Below are positions 17,406 to 25,303 of a stretch of 64,000 nucleotides of DNA, piece by piece. Origin of the DNA: Bryobacteraceae bacterium (GTDB taxonomy: Bacteria > Acidobacteriota > Terriglobia > Bryobacterales > Bryobacteraceae); contig JAWKHH010000004.1 of assembly GCA_041394945.1 (NCBI GenBank), positions 1,240,001-1,304,000 on the forward strand, read 5' to 3'. The position numbers and the translations under genes are program-made. Numbering within the stretch: position 1 is the first letter of the stretch; each line of letters starts with the position of its first letter. The notes beneath the pieces are model-generated. The model was not told the origin of the DNA. It saw nothing but the letters and a program-made list of their open reading frames with translations, and did no database searches.

Positions 17406-18472
17406 TGCGCACGCTCATCCTCCTTCTCCTCGCCACCATCAGCTTCGCCGGCGAAATCGTCACCATCGCCGGAACCGGCGAGAAAGGCTACTCGGGCGAT
17501 GGCGGGCCGGGCGCGAGCGCGCAGGTGAACAACCCGTACGGACTCGTGATCGGCCCCGGCGGCGCTCTCTATTTCTGCGACATCGACAACCACGTCATCC
17601 GCCGGCTCGACATGAAGACCCGCATCATCACTACCGTCGCCGGCAACGCCACCAAAGGCTACTCGGGCGACGGCGGACCGGCGCGCCAGGCATCGCTCAA
17701 CCAGCCCTACGAGATCCGCTTCGACAAGGCCGGCAACATGTACTGGGTGGAAATGCCAAACCATGTGGTCCGCCGCGTCGACAGGAAAACCGGCATCATC
17801 ACCACCATTGCCGGCACCGGTCAACCCGGCTTCTCCGGCGACGGCGGTCCCGGAGCCAAGGCGCAAATGCGCCAGCCCCACAGCATTGTCTTCGATCCGC
17901 AAGGCCGCCTGCTCATCTGCGACATAGGCAACCACCGCGTCCGCCGCCTCGACATGAAAACCGGGACGATCGAAACCTGGCTCGGCACGGGCGAAAAGCA
18001 ACCCACGCCCGACGGAGCCCCCCTTGCCGGCACGCCCGTCTACGGCCCCCGCGCCATTGACCTCGATCCCCAAGGCAACCTGTATCTCGCGCTCCGCGAA
18101 GGCAACAAGGTCTACAAGGTGGACGCCAAGGCGGGCAAGTTCGTCCACATCGCCGGCTCGGGCGAGAAAGGCTACGACGCAACACCCGGGCCCGCCAAGA
18201 CAGCCGCGCTCAACGGACCGAAGGGGATCGCCTGGTCTCCCGACGGCGGCGTCTACATCGCCGACACCGAAAGCCACACTGTCCGCCGCATCGACCTCAA
18301 GAGCGGCGCCATCAAAACCGTCGCCGGCGCCGGCCAGCGCGGCAACGGCGCCGATGGCGACCCCCTACAATGCAAGATGAGCCGCCCGCACGGCGTTTTC
18401 GTGGACCGCAAGGGCGTGCTCTACATCGGCGACAGCGAATCGCACCGCGTCCGCATGATCGCCAAACCGTAG
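17405..18472 (+). CDS. Secreted NHL-repeat beta-propeller protein
   Basis: 355 aa with a short signal peptide (MRTLILLLLATISFAG). About six repeats of 55-58 residues follow, each opening like TIAGTGEKGYSGDGGPG and containing a GxLYxxDxxNHxIRRxD-type strand set, so a six-bladed propeller is expected. Such NHL proteins are frequent in Solibacter-like genomes and generally unassigned; ligand binding is likely and catalysis cannot be claimed. ATG 17405 shares one base with the GT9 stop codon, indicating coupling. Confidence 0.85.
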   Translation: MRTLILLLLATISFAGEIVTIAGTGEKGYSGDGGPGASAQVNNPYGLVIGPGGALYFCDIDNHVIRRLDMKTRIITTVAGNATKGYSGDGGPARQASLNQPYEIRFDKAGNMYWVEMPNHVVRRVDRKTGIITTIAGTGQPGFSGDGGPGAKAQMRQPHSIVFDPQGRLLICDIGNHRVRRLDMKTGTIETWLGTGEKQPTPDGAPLAGTPVYGPRAIDLDPQGNLYLALREGNKVYKVDAKAGKFVHIAGSGEKGYDATPGPAKTAALNGPKGIAWSPDGGVYIADTESHTVRRIDLKSGAIKTVAGAGQRGNGADGDPLQCKMSRPHGVFVDRKGVLYIGDSESHRVRMIAKP

Positions 18473-18498
18473 CACTCGCCGACCGGAAGGAGGCCCCC

Positions 18499-18813
18499 AT
18501 GCGGAAGTATCTGGCGTTCATCGCCGCGGGACTGCTATGCCTGTGCGCCTGGGCGCAGCAGGCTCAACAGCCGGACAGGCCCGAAGCGAAGCCCTCGCCC
18601 GAGCTGGCCCGGCAGATGGAGTTGAAGCGTATGATCCAGGCGGAAGTACGCGACCAACTCACTCTCCTCCGGGCCAGCGGATCGGCCACGGGCGGCGCCG
18701 GCGACATGGCCGACACCCGCGTCCGTCAACTCGAGACCGAAGTCGCTTCGCTCCGACGCGAGGTGCAATCGCTGCAGCAGGCGATCTGGAACATCCAGTC
18801 CCGAACGCGCTAA
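18499..18813 (+). CDS. Small secreted coiled-coil protein
   Basis: 104 aa. ATG 18499 is preceded by AAGGAGG at 18488-18494. It has a signal peptide (MRKYLAFIAAGLLCLCAWA), a Gln/Pro-rich stretch, and a C-terminal heptad pattern (VRQLETEVASLRREVQSLQQAIWNIQ) predicting a coiled coil. No family is recognised. It follows the NHL gene by 26 nt on the same strand and may be the last gene of that run. A short GC hairpin (18816-18829) after the stop lacks a U-tract. Confidence 0.7.
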   Translation: MRKYLAFIAAGLLCLCAWAQQAQQPDRPEAKPSPELARQMELKRMIQAEVRDQLTLLRASGSATGGAGDMADTRVRQLETEVASLRREVQSLQQAIWNIQSRTR

Positions 18814-18819
18814 CACCGC

Positions 18820-19140
18820 CTACCGGCGGGATCCCGTCGTAGCCGGTTCGGGGCGCGCCGCCGCGCCGTTGCCCGCCGGCATCGGGATCAACATGGAGAC
18901 GCTGGCCTGATACTTGCGGTATGCGTGGCCGTGCTCCGCGGCAAGCGATCGCTCCTCGAAGTAGATGCCGGCCAGGATGTAGGTGGTCATCAGCGACGCG
19001 AACACCAGATGCCCGACGGTCATCAGGGGGGCCGACCAGAACGCAACCAGGAACGCCAGCATCATCGGATGCCGCACGCTCTTGTAGGGTCCGATGGCGC
19101 GAAACACCGGAGCCGATTGCGGCCGCCCCGTCGCATACTC
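18820..19140 (-). pseudogene. MddA/NnrU-like methyltransferase, C-terminal fragment
   Basis: This is the 3' half of a gene cut by the IS element at 19145-21416. It encodes YEYATGRPQSAPV followed by YKSVRHPMMLAFLVAFW, the Arg-His-Pro and membrane segments typical of MddA (methanethiol S-methyltransferase)/NnrU/ICMT-type methyltransferases, and FEERSLAAEHGHAYRKY near the C-terminus. Upstream in this frame the IS sequence introduces a stop codon. Joining it to the fragment at 21417-21866 through a single GTAG restores an uninterrupted 256-aa reading frame. A GTG at 19107 could in principle start a truncated product, but half of the membrane core would be missing. Confidence 0.85.
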
Positions 19141-19144
19141 GTAG
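19141..19144. repeat. Target site duplication, left copy (GTAG)
   Basis: GTAG directly precedes the left inverted repeat and recurs at 21417-21420 directly after the right one. Deleting the element plus one copy restores the methyltransferase frame, which supports this as the target duplication. Confidence 0.8.
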
Positions 19145-19160
19145 CCTGACTTTCGCAGTT
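19145..19160 (+). repeat. Left terminal inverted repeat
   Basis: CCTGACTTTCGCAGTT matches the right end read on the minus strand at 15 of 16 positions. Weaker similarity continues for about 15 bases with a one-base gap. Confidence 0.85.
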
Positions 19161-19287
19161 AGAGGGCATTTTCGGCCGTGGAGCAAGAATATTTCGTTTG
19201 CGTTCAACGACAGGAGTCCGAAACAGCCCAGGTGAAGACCTACTGTCTTTTCTAAGCGTTGAAGTTCTGGCATGCTGCTCGTGAGAG

Positions 19288-21076
19288 ATGTTTCTGCGCA
19301 GCACGAAACGACGCAAGGACGGCAAGGATCATCGCTACTTCAGCGTGGTGGAGAATCGGCGTCTGCCCGGCGGCAAGACGGCCCAGCGTACGGTTCTGTA
19401 TCTGGGCGAGATCAATGACCAGCAGCAGGCTGCGTGGCGGAAGACACTGCAGGTGTTTGATGAGGCCGAGCAACGCTTCACCACCATGAGTCTGTTTCCC
19501 GATGACCGGGAGGTCCCCGCCGATGCCATCGACAGCATCCAAGTGCGGCTGAGCGGTATGGAACTGAAGCGTCCACGTATATTCGGTAACTGCTGGTTGG
19601 CGTGCGAACTGTGGCAGCAACTCGGTCTGGATGAGTTCTGGCGCGAGCGTTTGCCGGCAGGCCGGGAAGCGGTGAGTTGGGAAAAGGTGCTGCGGTTGCT
19701 GGTCGTCAATCGCCTGCTCGATCCTGGCAGCGAGTTCCGGGTCCATCGGCATTGGTATCTCAATTCGGCGATGGATGAGTTGCTGGAGACGGGCTTTGAA
19801 GTGGCCGAGAAGGATCGGCTGTACCGGTGTCTGGATCGTGTGCTCGCGCATAAGCGGGAACTGTTCGTCTATCTGAAGCAGAAATGGGCCGATCTGTTTG
19901 GAGCCGATTTCGAAGTGCTGCTCTACGATCTGACGAGCACGTACTTCGAGGGCGAGATGGAACAGAACCCCAAGGCGCGCGCGGCTACAGCCGGGATGGA
20001 CGGCCCGACTGTGTGCAACTGGTGATCGCGCTGGTGGTGACCCCAGACGGCTTCCCGCTGGCCTATGAAGTGATGAACGGCAACACCGCCGACAGTTCCA
20101 CGCTCCGCGATTTTCTCCGGCAAATCGAAACTACGTACGGCAAAGCGCGCCGGGTGTGGGTGATGGACCGCGGCATACCGAGCGAAGCCATTCTCAAAGA
20201 AATGCGCGAGCCGGAGCGGGAGACGTTCTATCTGGTGGGCACCCCCAAAGGCCGGATCGCGCAGCACGAAAAGAAATGGCTGGATCTACCGTGGCAGAAG
20301 GTGCGCGATTCGGTGGAGGTGAAGCTGTACCAGCACGAAGGCGAACTGTATGTGCTGGCAAAAGCAGCGGCCGGCAGGCCAAGGAGATCGCCATGCGGCG
20401 CAAGCGTCTGGCGCGTTTGTTGCGCAAGCTGCGCGCGATGCGCAGGAGTTTGCCGAAACGCGATCAACTGCTGCTGCGCCTTGGGGCGGCGAAGAAAGAA
20501 GCAGGCCGCGCCTTTGGCTTCGTCAAGATCCAGCTTCCGGGCAAGGATGAGGAGGTCACGCGCGCGACGTTCCGGTTTCACACCGACAAGGAGAAACTCC
20601 AGGCCGCCCAACAGCGCGACGGCCACTATCTCCTGCGCAGCAACCTCACCGCAGAAGACCCGGCGGTGCTGTGGGCGCGATATGTGCAACTGACGCAGAT
20701 TGAGAGCGTGTTCCGTTCCCTGAAAAGTGAACTTGGTATTCGGCCGATCTATCATCAACTCGAGCATCGCGCCGATGCGCATGTGCTCATCGCGTTCCTT
20801 GCTTACTGCCTCCAGGTGACGCTGAAGAATCGGTTGCTGATTCATGCGCCCGGTCTGACGCCGGGGGCGGTACTGGAAAAACTCGCCACGGTGCAAATGG
20901 TCGATGTGTGGATCCCCATGCTCGATAGGCGCTGGCTGGTGCTGCCGCGTCACACCCAGCCGGAACCGGACGTGCAGGCCCTGCTGGATCAGATTCGCAT
21001 CACACTCCCGCCTCAGCCGCCGCCGCGCATCAAGTCCCAAGTGCCCGTCGGCGCCGCGAACCAGGCAGCGGTATGA
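19288..21076 (+). pseudogene. IS1634-family DDE transposase with two -1 frameshifts
   Basis: The protein reads continuously only across three frames: 19288 to about 19980, then to about 20363, then to 21076. Both changes are -1, one in a GC repeat (reusing base 19980) and one at AAAAG (reusing base 20363). The DDE residues survive in separate pieces: DLTSTYFEG, VMDRGIPSE and QIESVFRSLKSELG. In-frame it would be about 595 aa, normal for the family. Each shift looks like a single-base deletion, so the copy is probably inactive; the AAAAG site could alternatively allow slippage. Confidence 0.85.
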
Positions 21077-21303
21077 GTTGGGCCGCGCTGGAATCGAGGA
21101 TGCTTTCCGCGGCTGCCTATGATCAGGTCGAGCAGATCCTGTATCTGCGATTCCGGGACACCGGGCAGGTCTACCGTTACTTCGAGTTCCCAGCCGTCAA
21201 TTATCAGGCCTTTCTGGTGGCCGAATCGAAGGGCCGATTCTTCCGCTACAACATCCGCGACCACTTCCGTTTTGAGCGCTTGGCCAAGCTCACTGCCGCC
21301 TAA
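21073..21303 (+). CDS. KTSC-domain protein carried by the insertion sequence
   Basis: 76 aa, a complete KTSC domain (SRMLSAAAYDQ, LYLRFRDTGQVYRYFEFP, FLVAESKGRFFRYNIRDHF). This small domain also occurs fused to or beside nucleic-acid-related proteins, and its biochemical role is unsettled. Its ATG overlaps the transposase TGA (ATGA), so its translation is coupled to the transposase. It lies inside the right inverted repeat and is therefore mobile cargo. It could modulate transposition or simply be a passenger; the sequence does not decide. Confidence 0.8.
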   Translation: MSWAALESRMLSAAAYDQVEQILYLRFRDTGQVYRYFEFPAVNYQAFLVAESKGRFFRYNIRDHFRFERLAKLTAA

Positions 21304-21400
21304 TTGCCCCTCCAGCCTTCTCCGAACAACCGCCTCTGTGGTGGAGACCTTCGAGGCACCCCTACTGATTCTGAAGGACTTGCCCATCGCAGATGCCGCG

Positions 21401-21416
21401 AACTGCGAAAGACAGG
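21401..21416 (-). repeat. Right terminal inverted repeat
   Basis: Read on the minus strand it is CCTGTCTTTCGCAGTT, differing from the left end at one of 16 positions. Confidence 0.85.
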
Positions 21417-21420
21417 GTAG
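21417..21420. repeat. Target site duplication, right copy (GTAG)
   Basis: Direct copy of 19141-19144, immediately outside the right inverted repeat. Confidence 0.8.
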
Positions 21421-21866
21421 GTCTGCCGCAGACCGAAGAGATGGAAGTGATCGGTGAGAAAGCTGCACAAAGGCACGCCCAGGAATCCGATGCCGGCCAC
21501 TGCATAGGCGGCCATCTCGAACGGACCCGTCAACCGCCACACCACCCCGTCGATCGGCTGCCAGCCGGCGATGATCAACATCACCATCGCGGACGCCGTG
21601 AGGACGTAGGTGCTGCGCTCCAGATGCGGCGGCACGATGCGCGTCCACTGCTTTTTGAAAGCCGGCCGAGCCATAATGCTGTGCTGCAAACCGAACAACG
21701 TAACCAGCGCGATATCGGCGATCACGGCGAACACGGCCGGCGCCGACGAGCTTCCGCTCACCGAGTGCGGCGCAAGGTTCAGAGTGAACGCGGCCAGGTA
21801 GAGGTACACGCCCAGGAACAGGAAGTAGGCGCCAACGCCGTAAACTGCGGCGAACATTTTTCTCAT
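21417..21866 (-). pseudogene. MddA/NnrU-like methyltransferase, N-terminal fragment
   Basis: 150 codons from ATG 21866, with AAGGAG about 11 nt upstream. Membrane segments (GAYFLFLGVYLYLAAF; DIALVTLFGLQHSIMARPAF; YVLTASAMVMLIIAGW; AAYAVAGIGFLGVPL) and HFHLFGLRQTY match the N-terminal half of MddA-type membrane methyltransferases, which convert methanethiol to dimethyl sulfide. Beyond GLRQTY the frame runs into IS sequence. The assignment to MddA rather than a related NnrU/ICMT-type enzyme is by resemblance. The upstream same-strand gene (21954-23363) ends 87 nt away, and that gap holds nothing recognisable. Confidence 0.85.
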
Positions 21867-21953
21867 TGCTTGTCGAACTCCTTTCACAATCTGGCTACGC
21901 GAGAAAGGAGCAGCGATGGGCTCAAGGCCCGTGGAGAAAAGGAGGAAAAGGCG

Positions 21954-23363
21954 TCAGCCCGGACGCTTGGCCGTCATCACCAGCGACAGCCCGGGCCACG
22001 GCAGCACCGGATCGAGCCGCCGCCACAACCACACCGTCTTGTCGAAAATCTTGAGCGTAAGCTTGTTGATCTTCCCGACTCCAAGCACCTTCGAGTTCAC
22101 CAGCCACACAGGCGTCGAGATCTTGTTGAAGCTCCGCACTTCGACGCTCTCGAGCCCTGCCGCCGCCGCCATCGCCCGCAGGTCGTCCGCCGTAAACCGC
22201 CGCTGATACCCGAGCGCCCGGTCCACCGAGCCCATTAATCCCGGACCCCGCGCGGCCACCGCCACCAGCTTCCCGCCGGGTTCTAGCGCCTTCGCCGCCT
22301 GCCGCAGCACTTTCGCCGGATCCTCGGCATACTCGAGCACCGCCACCGCCACCACCGTATCGAACTCGCCGCTGCCCGTGCCCCAATCCGCATCGGGACT
22401 CAGTTCCCGCGCCTCGACATTCGGCGTCCGCAGAAACCGGTTTCGCAGCGCATGCAGCAACAGCGGTTCATCTTCGCCGGCGACGTAGCGCGTGCGCCGC
22501 CCCATCAACCGGCCCGTTAGCGTCCCGATTCCGGCCGACAGCTCGAGCACCGCGTCGCCCGCGTGCGGCCGGATCAGGTCCGCCAGCCAGTTCACGTATT
22601 GCGGCGTTCCGGTGAGATTGTTCAGGTGCGCGAAGCCGTACTGTTGCACGTAAAGGTCGTCCACCAGCCAGAAATAGAGAATCGCGCCCAGCGCCTTCAA
22701 CCCATCTTTCCAGCCGATCTTCTTCCCTTCCTCGTAGGTGCGGCCATGGTAGGAAATCGGAACTTCGTAGATGCGCAGCTTCCGCTTCGCGCATTTCATC
22801 GTGATCTCCGGCTCGATCCCGAACCGGTTGCTGCGAATCGGAATGCTCTTCAACAGGTCCGTCCGGAAGACCTTGTAGCAGGTCTCCATATCGGTGAGAT
22901 CCAGGTTGCAGAACATGTTCGACAACGTTGTGAGACCCTTGTTCATCTGCGAGTGCCAGAAAGGCAGCACACGCGTCTGCACCCCGGCCATGTACCGGGA
23001 CCCGAACACCGCGTCGGCGTGCCCTTCGAGCAGCGGCTTCAGCAGCGCAGGGTAGTCGTTCGGATCATACTCGAGATCTGCGTCCTGGATGAGGCAGAAA
23101 TCTCCATTCGCCTGCTGGATCGCCGTCCGAACGGCCGCGCCTTTGCCCTGGTTCACCTCGTGCCGGAAAAGCCGGATCTCCGGCGTCCTCGCCGCCAGCC
23201 GCTCCAGGATCGCGCCCGTGCCGTCAGTGGAGCAATCGTCCACAACAACCACTTCGCGCTCCAGGCCCTCCGGCAGTGGAGCGTTTAACACAGCCTGTAG
23301 ACTGCGTTCCGCGAGCGCCCGTTCGTTGTAAACCGGCACCAGAATCGAAACCTTCATCGGCAC
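21954..23363 (-). CDS. GT2 glycosyltransferase fused to a SAM methyltransferase
   Basis: 469 aa. The N-terminal half (about aa 1-245) is a dolichyl-phosphate-mannose-synthase-like GT2: ILVPVYNE, VVVDDCSTDGT, QDADLEYDP (DXD), FGSRYM. The C-terminal half (about aa 255-469) is a class I methyltransferase with motif I LELSAGIGTLTGRL, FDTVVAVAVLEYAEDP and LEPGGKLVAVA. Polypeptides joining these activities probably build and methylate a lipid-linked sugar, but no substrate can be named. Start is GTG 23363 or ATG 23357. It shares a compact divergent promoter region with the Gfo/Idh gene. Confidence 0.85.
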   Translation of the reverse strand: MPMKVSILVPVYNERALAERSLQAVLNAPLPEGLEREVVVVDDCSTDGTGAILERLAARTPEIRLFRHEVNQGKGAAVRTAIQQANGDFCLIQDADLEYDPNDYPALLKPLLEGHADAVFGSRYMAGVQTRVLPFWHSQMNKGLTTLSNMFCNLDLTDMETCYKVFRTDLLKSIPIRSNRFGIEPEITMKCAKRKLRIYEVPISYHGRTYEEGKKIGWKDGLKALGAILYFWLVDDLYVQQYGFAHLNNLTGTPQYVNWLADLIRPHAGDAVLELSAGIGTLTGRLMGRRTRYVAGEDEPLLLHALRNRFLRTPNVEARELSPDADWGTGSGEFDTVVAVAVLEYAEDPAKVLRQAAKALEPGGKLVAVAARGPGLMGSVDRALGYQRRFTADDLRAMAAAAGLESVEVRSFNKISTPVWLVNSKVLGVGKINKLTLKIFDKTVWLWRRLDPVLPWPGLSLVMTAKRPG

Positions 23364-23371
23364 AAGAGTCC

Positions 23372-23379
23372 AGTATAAT
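23372..23379. promoter_or_regulatory. Overlapping divergent -10 boxes
   Basis: AGTATAAT contains TATAAT for the plus strand (23374-23379, toward 23425) and, on the minus strand, TATACT (23377-23372, toward 23363). The two hexamers share four base pairs, so the promoters would be mutually exclusive. The -35 regions are weak. Confidence 0.4.
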
Positions 23380-23424
23380 GAGAACGGCTTGAACAGACGT
23401 AAACTTTAGACACGAAAGGAGCCA

Positions 23425-24561
23425 ATGTCCATGAACAGCCAGGACAACCGCCGCGAATTCACGGCCAAGATTGCCGCGGGAGCTGCTACGGCATTCCAGA
23501 TTGTCAAACCTCAATCGGTCCGCGGATCGCAGGCCAACTCGGCGCTCTCGCTCGGGCTGATCGGCTGCGGCGGCCGCGGTACCTACGTCACCGGGATCTT
23601 CCAGAAGAACGAGTTCCTGAAGGTCACCGCCTACTGCGATATCTACGACGACAAGATGGAAGCCGCCTCCAAACGCTATTCCGGCGCCAAGGGAACCCGC
23701 GACTACCACGACATCCTTTCCTCCGACGTCGACGCCGTCTACATCGCCACCCCCGCCTTCCTTCACCCCGAGCATTTCGAAGCCGCCGTCAACGCCCGCA
23801 AGCACATTTTCATGGAGAAGCCCGCCGCCGTCGACGTGGAAGGCTGCCATCGCGTCCTCCGCGCCGCCCGCAAGGCCGACCCCAAGAAGCGCATCACGGT
23901 GGACTTCCAGCAGCGCTACGGCAAGGACTACCGCAAGGCGTACTCAATTGTGAAATCCGGCGAACTCGGCCCTCTCCGCATGGTGCGAGCGGCCTGGATC
24001 GGCGGCGGCCCGGCCATCAAGTCCGGCCACGCGGCATCCGAGGAAAAGATCCGCAATTGGTTCTTTTATCGCGAAAATTCCGGCGATATTCTCATCGAAC
24101 AGGATTGCCACAACATTGATGTGGTCAATTGGTTCACCGGCAAGCACCCAGTCCGGGTGTCCGGCTACGGCAGCCGTCAGATCCGCACCTACGGCAACAT
24201 CTACGACAACCTCGCCTGCACCTTCCAGTTCGACGATGGAATGGTCTTCTCCTACAGTGCCAACCAGTTCCGCGCGCCGGGATTCTCCGACGTTTCCGAG
24301 ACCTTCATGTGCGAGAAAGGCGCCGTCAACGTGAGCCGCAAGGGTTACACCGTCTGGCGCGAGAAGGGCGCTCCGGAGACCGTCGAGACCAAGTACGACA
24401 TCACCATGGACGCCGTCAACGAGTTCATCGAAGGCGCACGGACCGGGAAGATCGAGAACGCCGGTTTCCACGCCGCGGAATCCACGCTCACCGCCGTGAT
24501 GGCCCTCGAAAGCTGCGTCAACGGCCAGGAGATGACCTGGGGGATGGTGTCGCGCGGGTAG
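23425..24561 (+). CDS. Tat-type Gfo/Idh/MocA family oxidoreductase
   Basis: 378 aa from ATG 23425 behind AAAGGAG. The leader NRREFTAKIAAGAATAFQIV resembles a twin-arginine signal. The Rossmann motif SLGLIGCGGRGTY (about aa 41-53) and EKPAAVD (about aa 132-138; Lys of the EKP motif) define the family, and the C-terminal alpha/beta domain has QDCHNIDVVNWF. Members oxidise or reduce sugars or inositols with NAD(P), and some exported ones act as glycosidases or hydrolases. The substrate is unknown. It is a single gene between divergent and convergent neighbours. Confidence 0.86.
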   Translation: MSMNSQDNRREFTAKIAAGAATAFQIVKPQSVRGSQANSALSLGLIGCGGRGTYVTGIFQKNEFLKVTAYCDIYDDKMEAASKRYSGAKGTRDYHDILSSDVDAVYIATPAFLHPEHFEAAVNARKHIFMEKPAAVDVEGCHRVLRAARKADPKKRITVDFQQRYGKDYRKAYSIVKSGELGPLRMVRAAWIGGGPAIKSGHAASEEKIRNWFFYRENSGDILIEQDCHNIDVVNWFTGKHPVRVSGYGSRQIRTYGNIYDNLACTFQFDDGMVFSYSANQFRAPGFSDVSETFMCEKGAVNVSRKGYTVWREKGAPETVETKYDITMDAVNEFIEGARTGKIENAGFHAAESTLTAVMALESCVNGQEMTWGMVSRG

Positions 24562-24567
24562 GCCCGC

Positions 24568-25269
24568 TCACGCCATCGCCGGCACCGCCACCGCGTCGTT
24601 GAAACTATAGCCGAACCCGCGAACCGATCGAATGAAGCTCGGGCTCGCGGGTTCCTGCTCCACTTTCTGGCGCAGCCGGAGGATGTAGACGTCCACCGTG
24701 CGATCGGTCACAGCGCGGTCATGCCCCCACACAGAATCGAGCAGTTGCTCGCGGCTGAACACCACGCCCGGGCGGCTCATCAGGTACTCGAGCAACCGGA
24801 ACTCGGTGGCCGTCAACTGGATTTCCTGGCTGTTCAGCCATACCCGGCAGCTATTGCGGTCCAATTCCAGCCCGCCGACTTTGAGCGTTTTCGGCGCCGA
24901 GGGCTGCGGCCGGAACTGGATCTTGATGCGCGCCACCAGTTCCCGCACGAAGAATGGCTTCACGATATAGTCGTTGGCGCCCAGTTCCAGGCCCACGATC
25001 CGGTCGGCTTCCGAAGCCCGCGCCGTCAGGAAGATCACGGGAATGTGCGCCAGATCGGCGTGGGCGCGGATCCCCTTGCAGATATCCAGCCCATCGGAAT
25101 CCGGCAGCATGATGTCGAGAAGGATCAGGTCAGGCCGCTCCCGCTTGCACAGCTCAATAGCCCCCCGGCCGGTTTGCGTGCCGACCATCGAGAACCCCTC
25201 TTTCTCGAGATTGTACTTGAGAAGCGAATAGAGGTCGGTGTCGTCTTCCACGAGCAGAATCTTCTTCAT
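24568..25269 (-). CDS. OmpR/PhoB-type response regulator
   Basis: 233 aa. The receiver has the acidic pocket VEDD (aa 7-10), phospho-acceptor Asp52 (LILLDIMLP) and the switch Lys of VKPF. The C-terminal winged helix (about aa 130-225) has TATEFRLLEYLMSRPGVVFSR and VDVYILRLRQKVE. The histidine kinase gene lies 34 nt upstream on the same strand, so this is its cognate regulator. PhoB-like sequence suggests phosphate control, but no pst or phoU genes are nearby, so the stimulus is open. Confidence 0.9.
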   Translation of the reverse strand: MKKILLVEDDTDLYSLLKYNLEKEGFSMVGTQTGRGAIELCKRERPDLILLDIMLPDSDGLDICKGIRAHADLAHIPVIFLTARASEADRIVGLELGANDYIVKPFFVRELVARIKIQFRPQPSAPKTLKVGGLELDRNSCRVWLNSQEIQLTATEFRLLEYLMSRPGVVFSREQLLDSVWGHDRAVTDRTVDVYILRLRQKVEQEPASPSFIRSVRGFGYSFNDAVAVPAMA

Positions 25270-25303
25270 CAGTTCCTCACCTTAGCTGGAATCGATAACA
25301 ATC

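Larger units (their letters stand above)
19145..21416 (+). mobile_element. IS1634-like insertion sequence with passenger gene
   Basis: 2,272 bp bounded by imperfect inverted repeats (first 16 bases match 15/16) and flanked by GTAG duplications. It carries an IS1634-type transposase (19288-21076, two frameshifts) and an ATGA-coupled KTSC-domain gene (21073-21303). The left margin of about 140 bp before the transposase and the right margin of about 110 bp after the passenger gene are non-coding. It interrupts an MddA/NnrU-like methyltransferase gene. The family is assigned from the transposase; other elements of this family often leave longer or variable duplications, so 4 bp deserves a check against ISfinder. 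Confidence 0.88.

Noticed and set aside
17405..18472. Regular DNA repeats inside the NHL gene as a CRISPR-like or minisatellite array
   Set aside because: The periodicity (about 165-175 nt) is that of protein propeller blades, with diverged DNA and no spacers.
18816..18829. GC hairpin CCGCC-TACC-GGCGG as a terminator
   Set aside because: The stem is only 5 bp with no U-tract, and such short GC repeats are common in this sequence.
19884..20693. A separate gene from the middle transposase frame
   Set aside because: It is the continuation of the transposase after a -1 shift; its first ~30 residues are out-of-frame and have no similarity.
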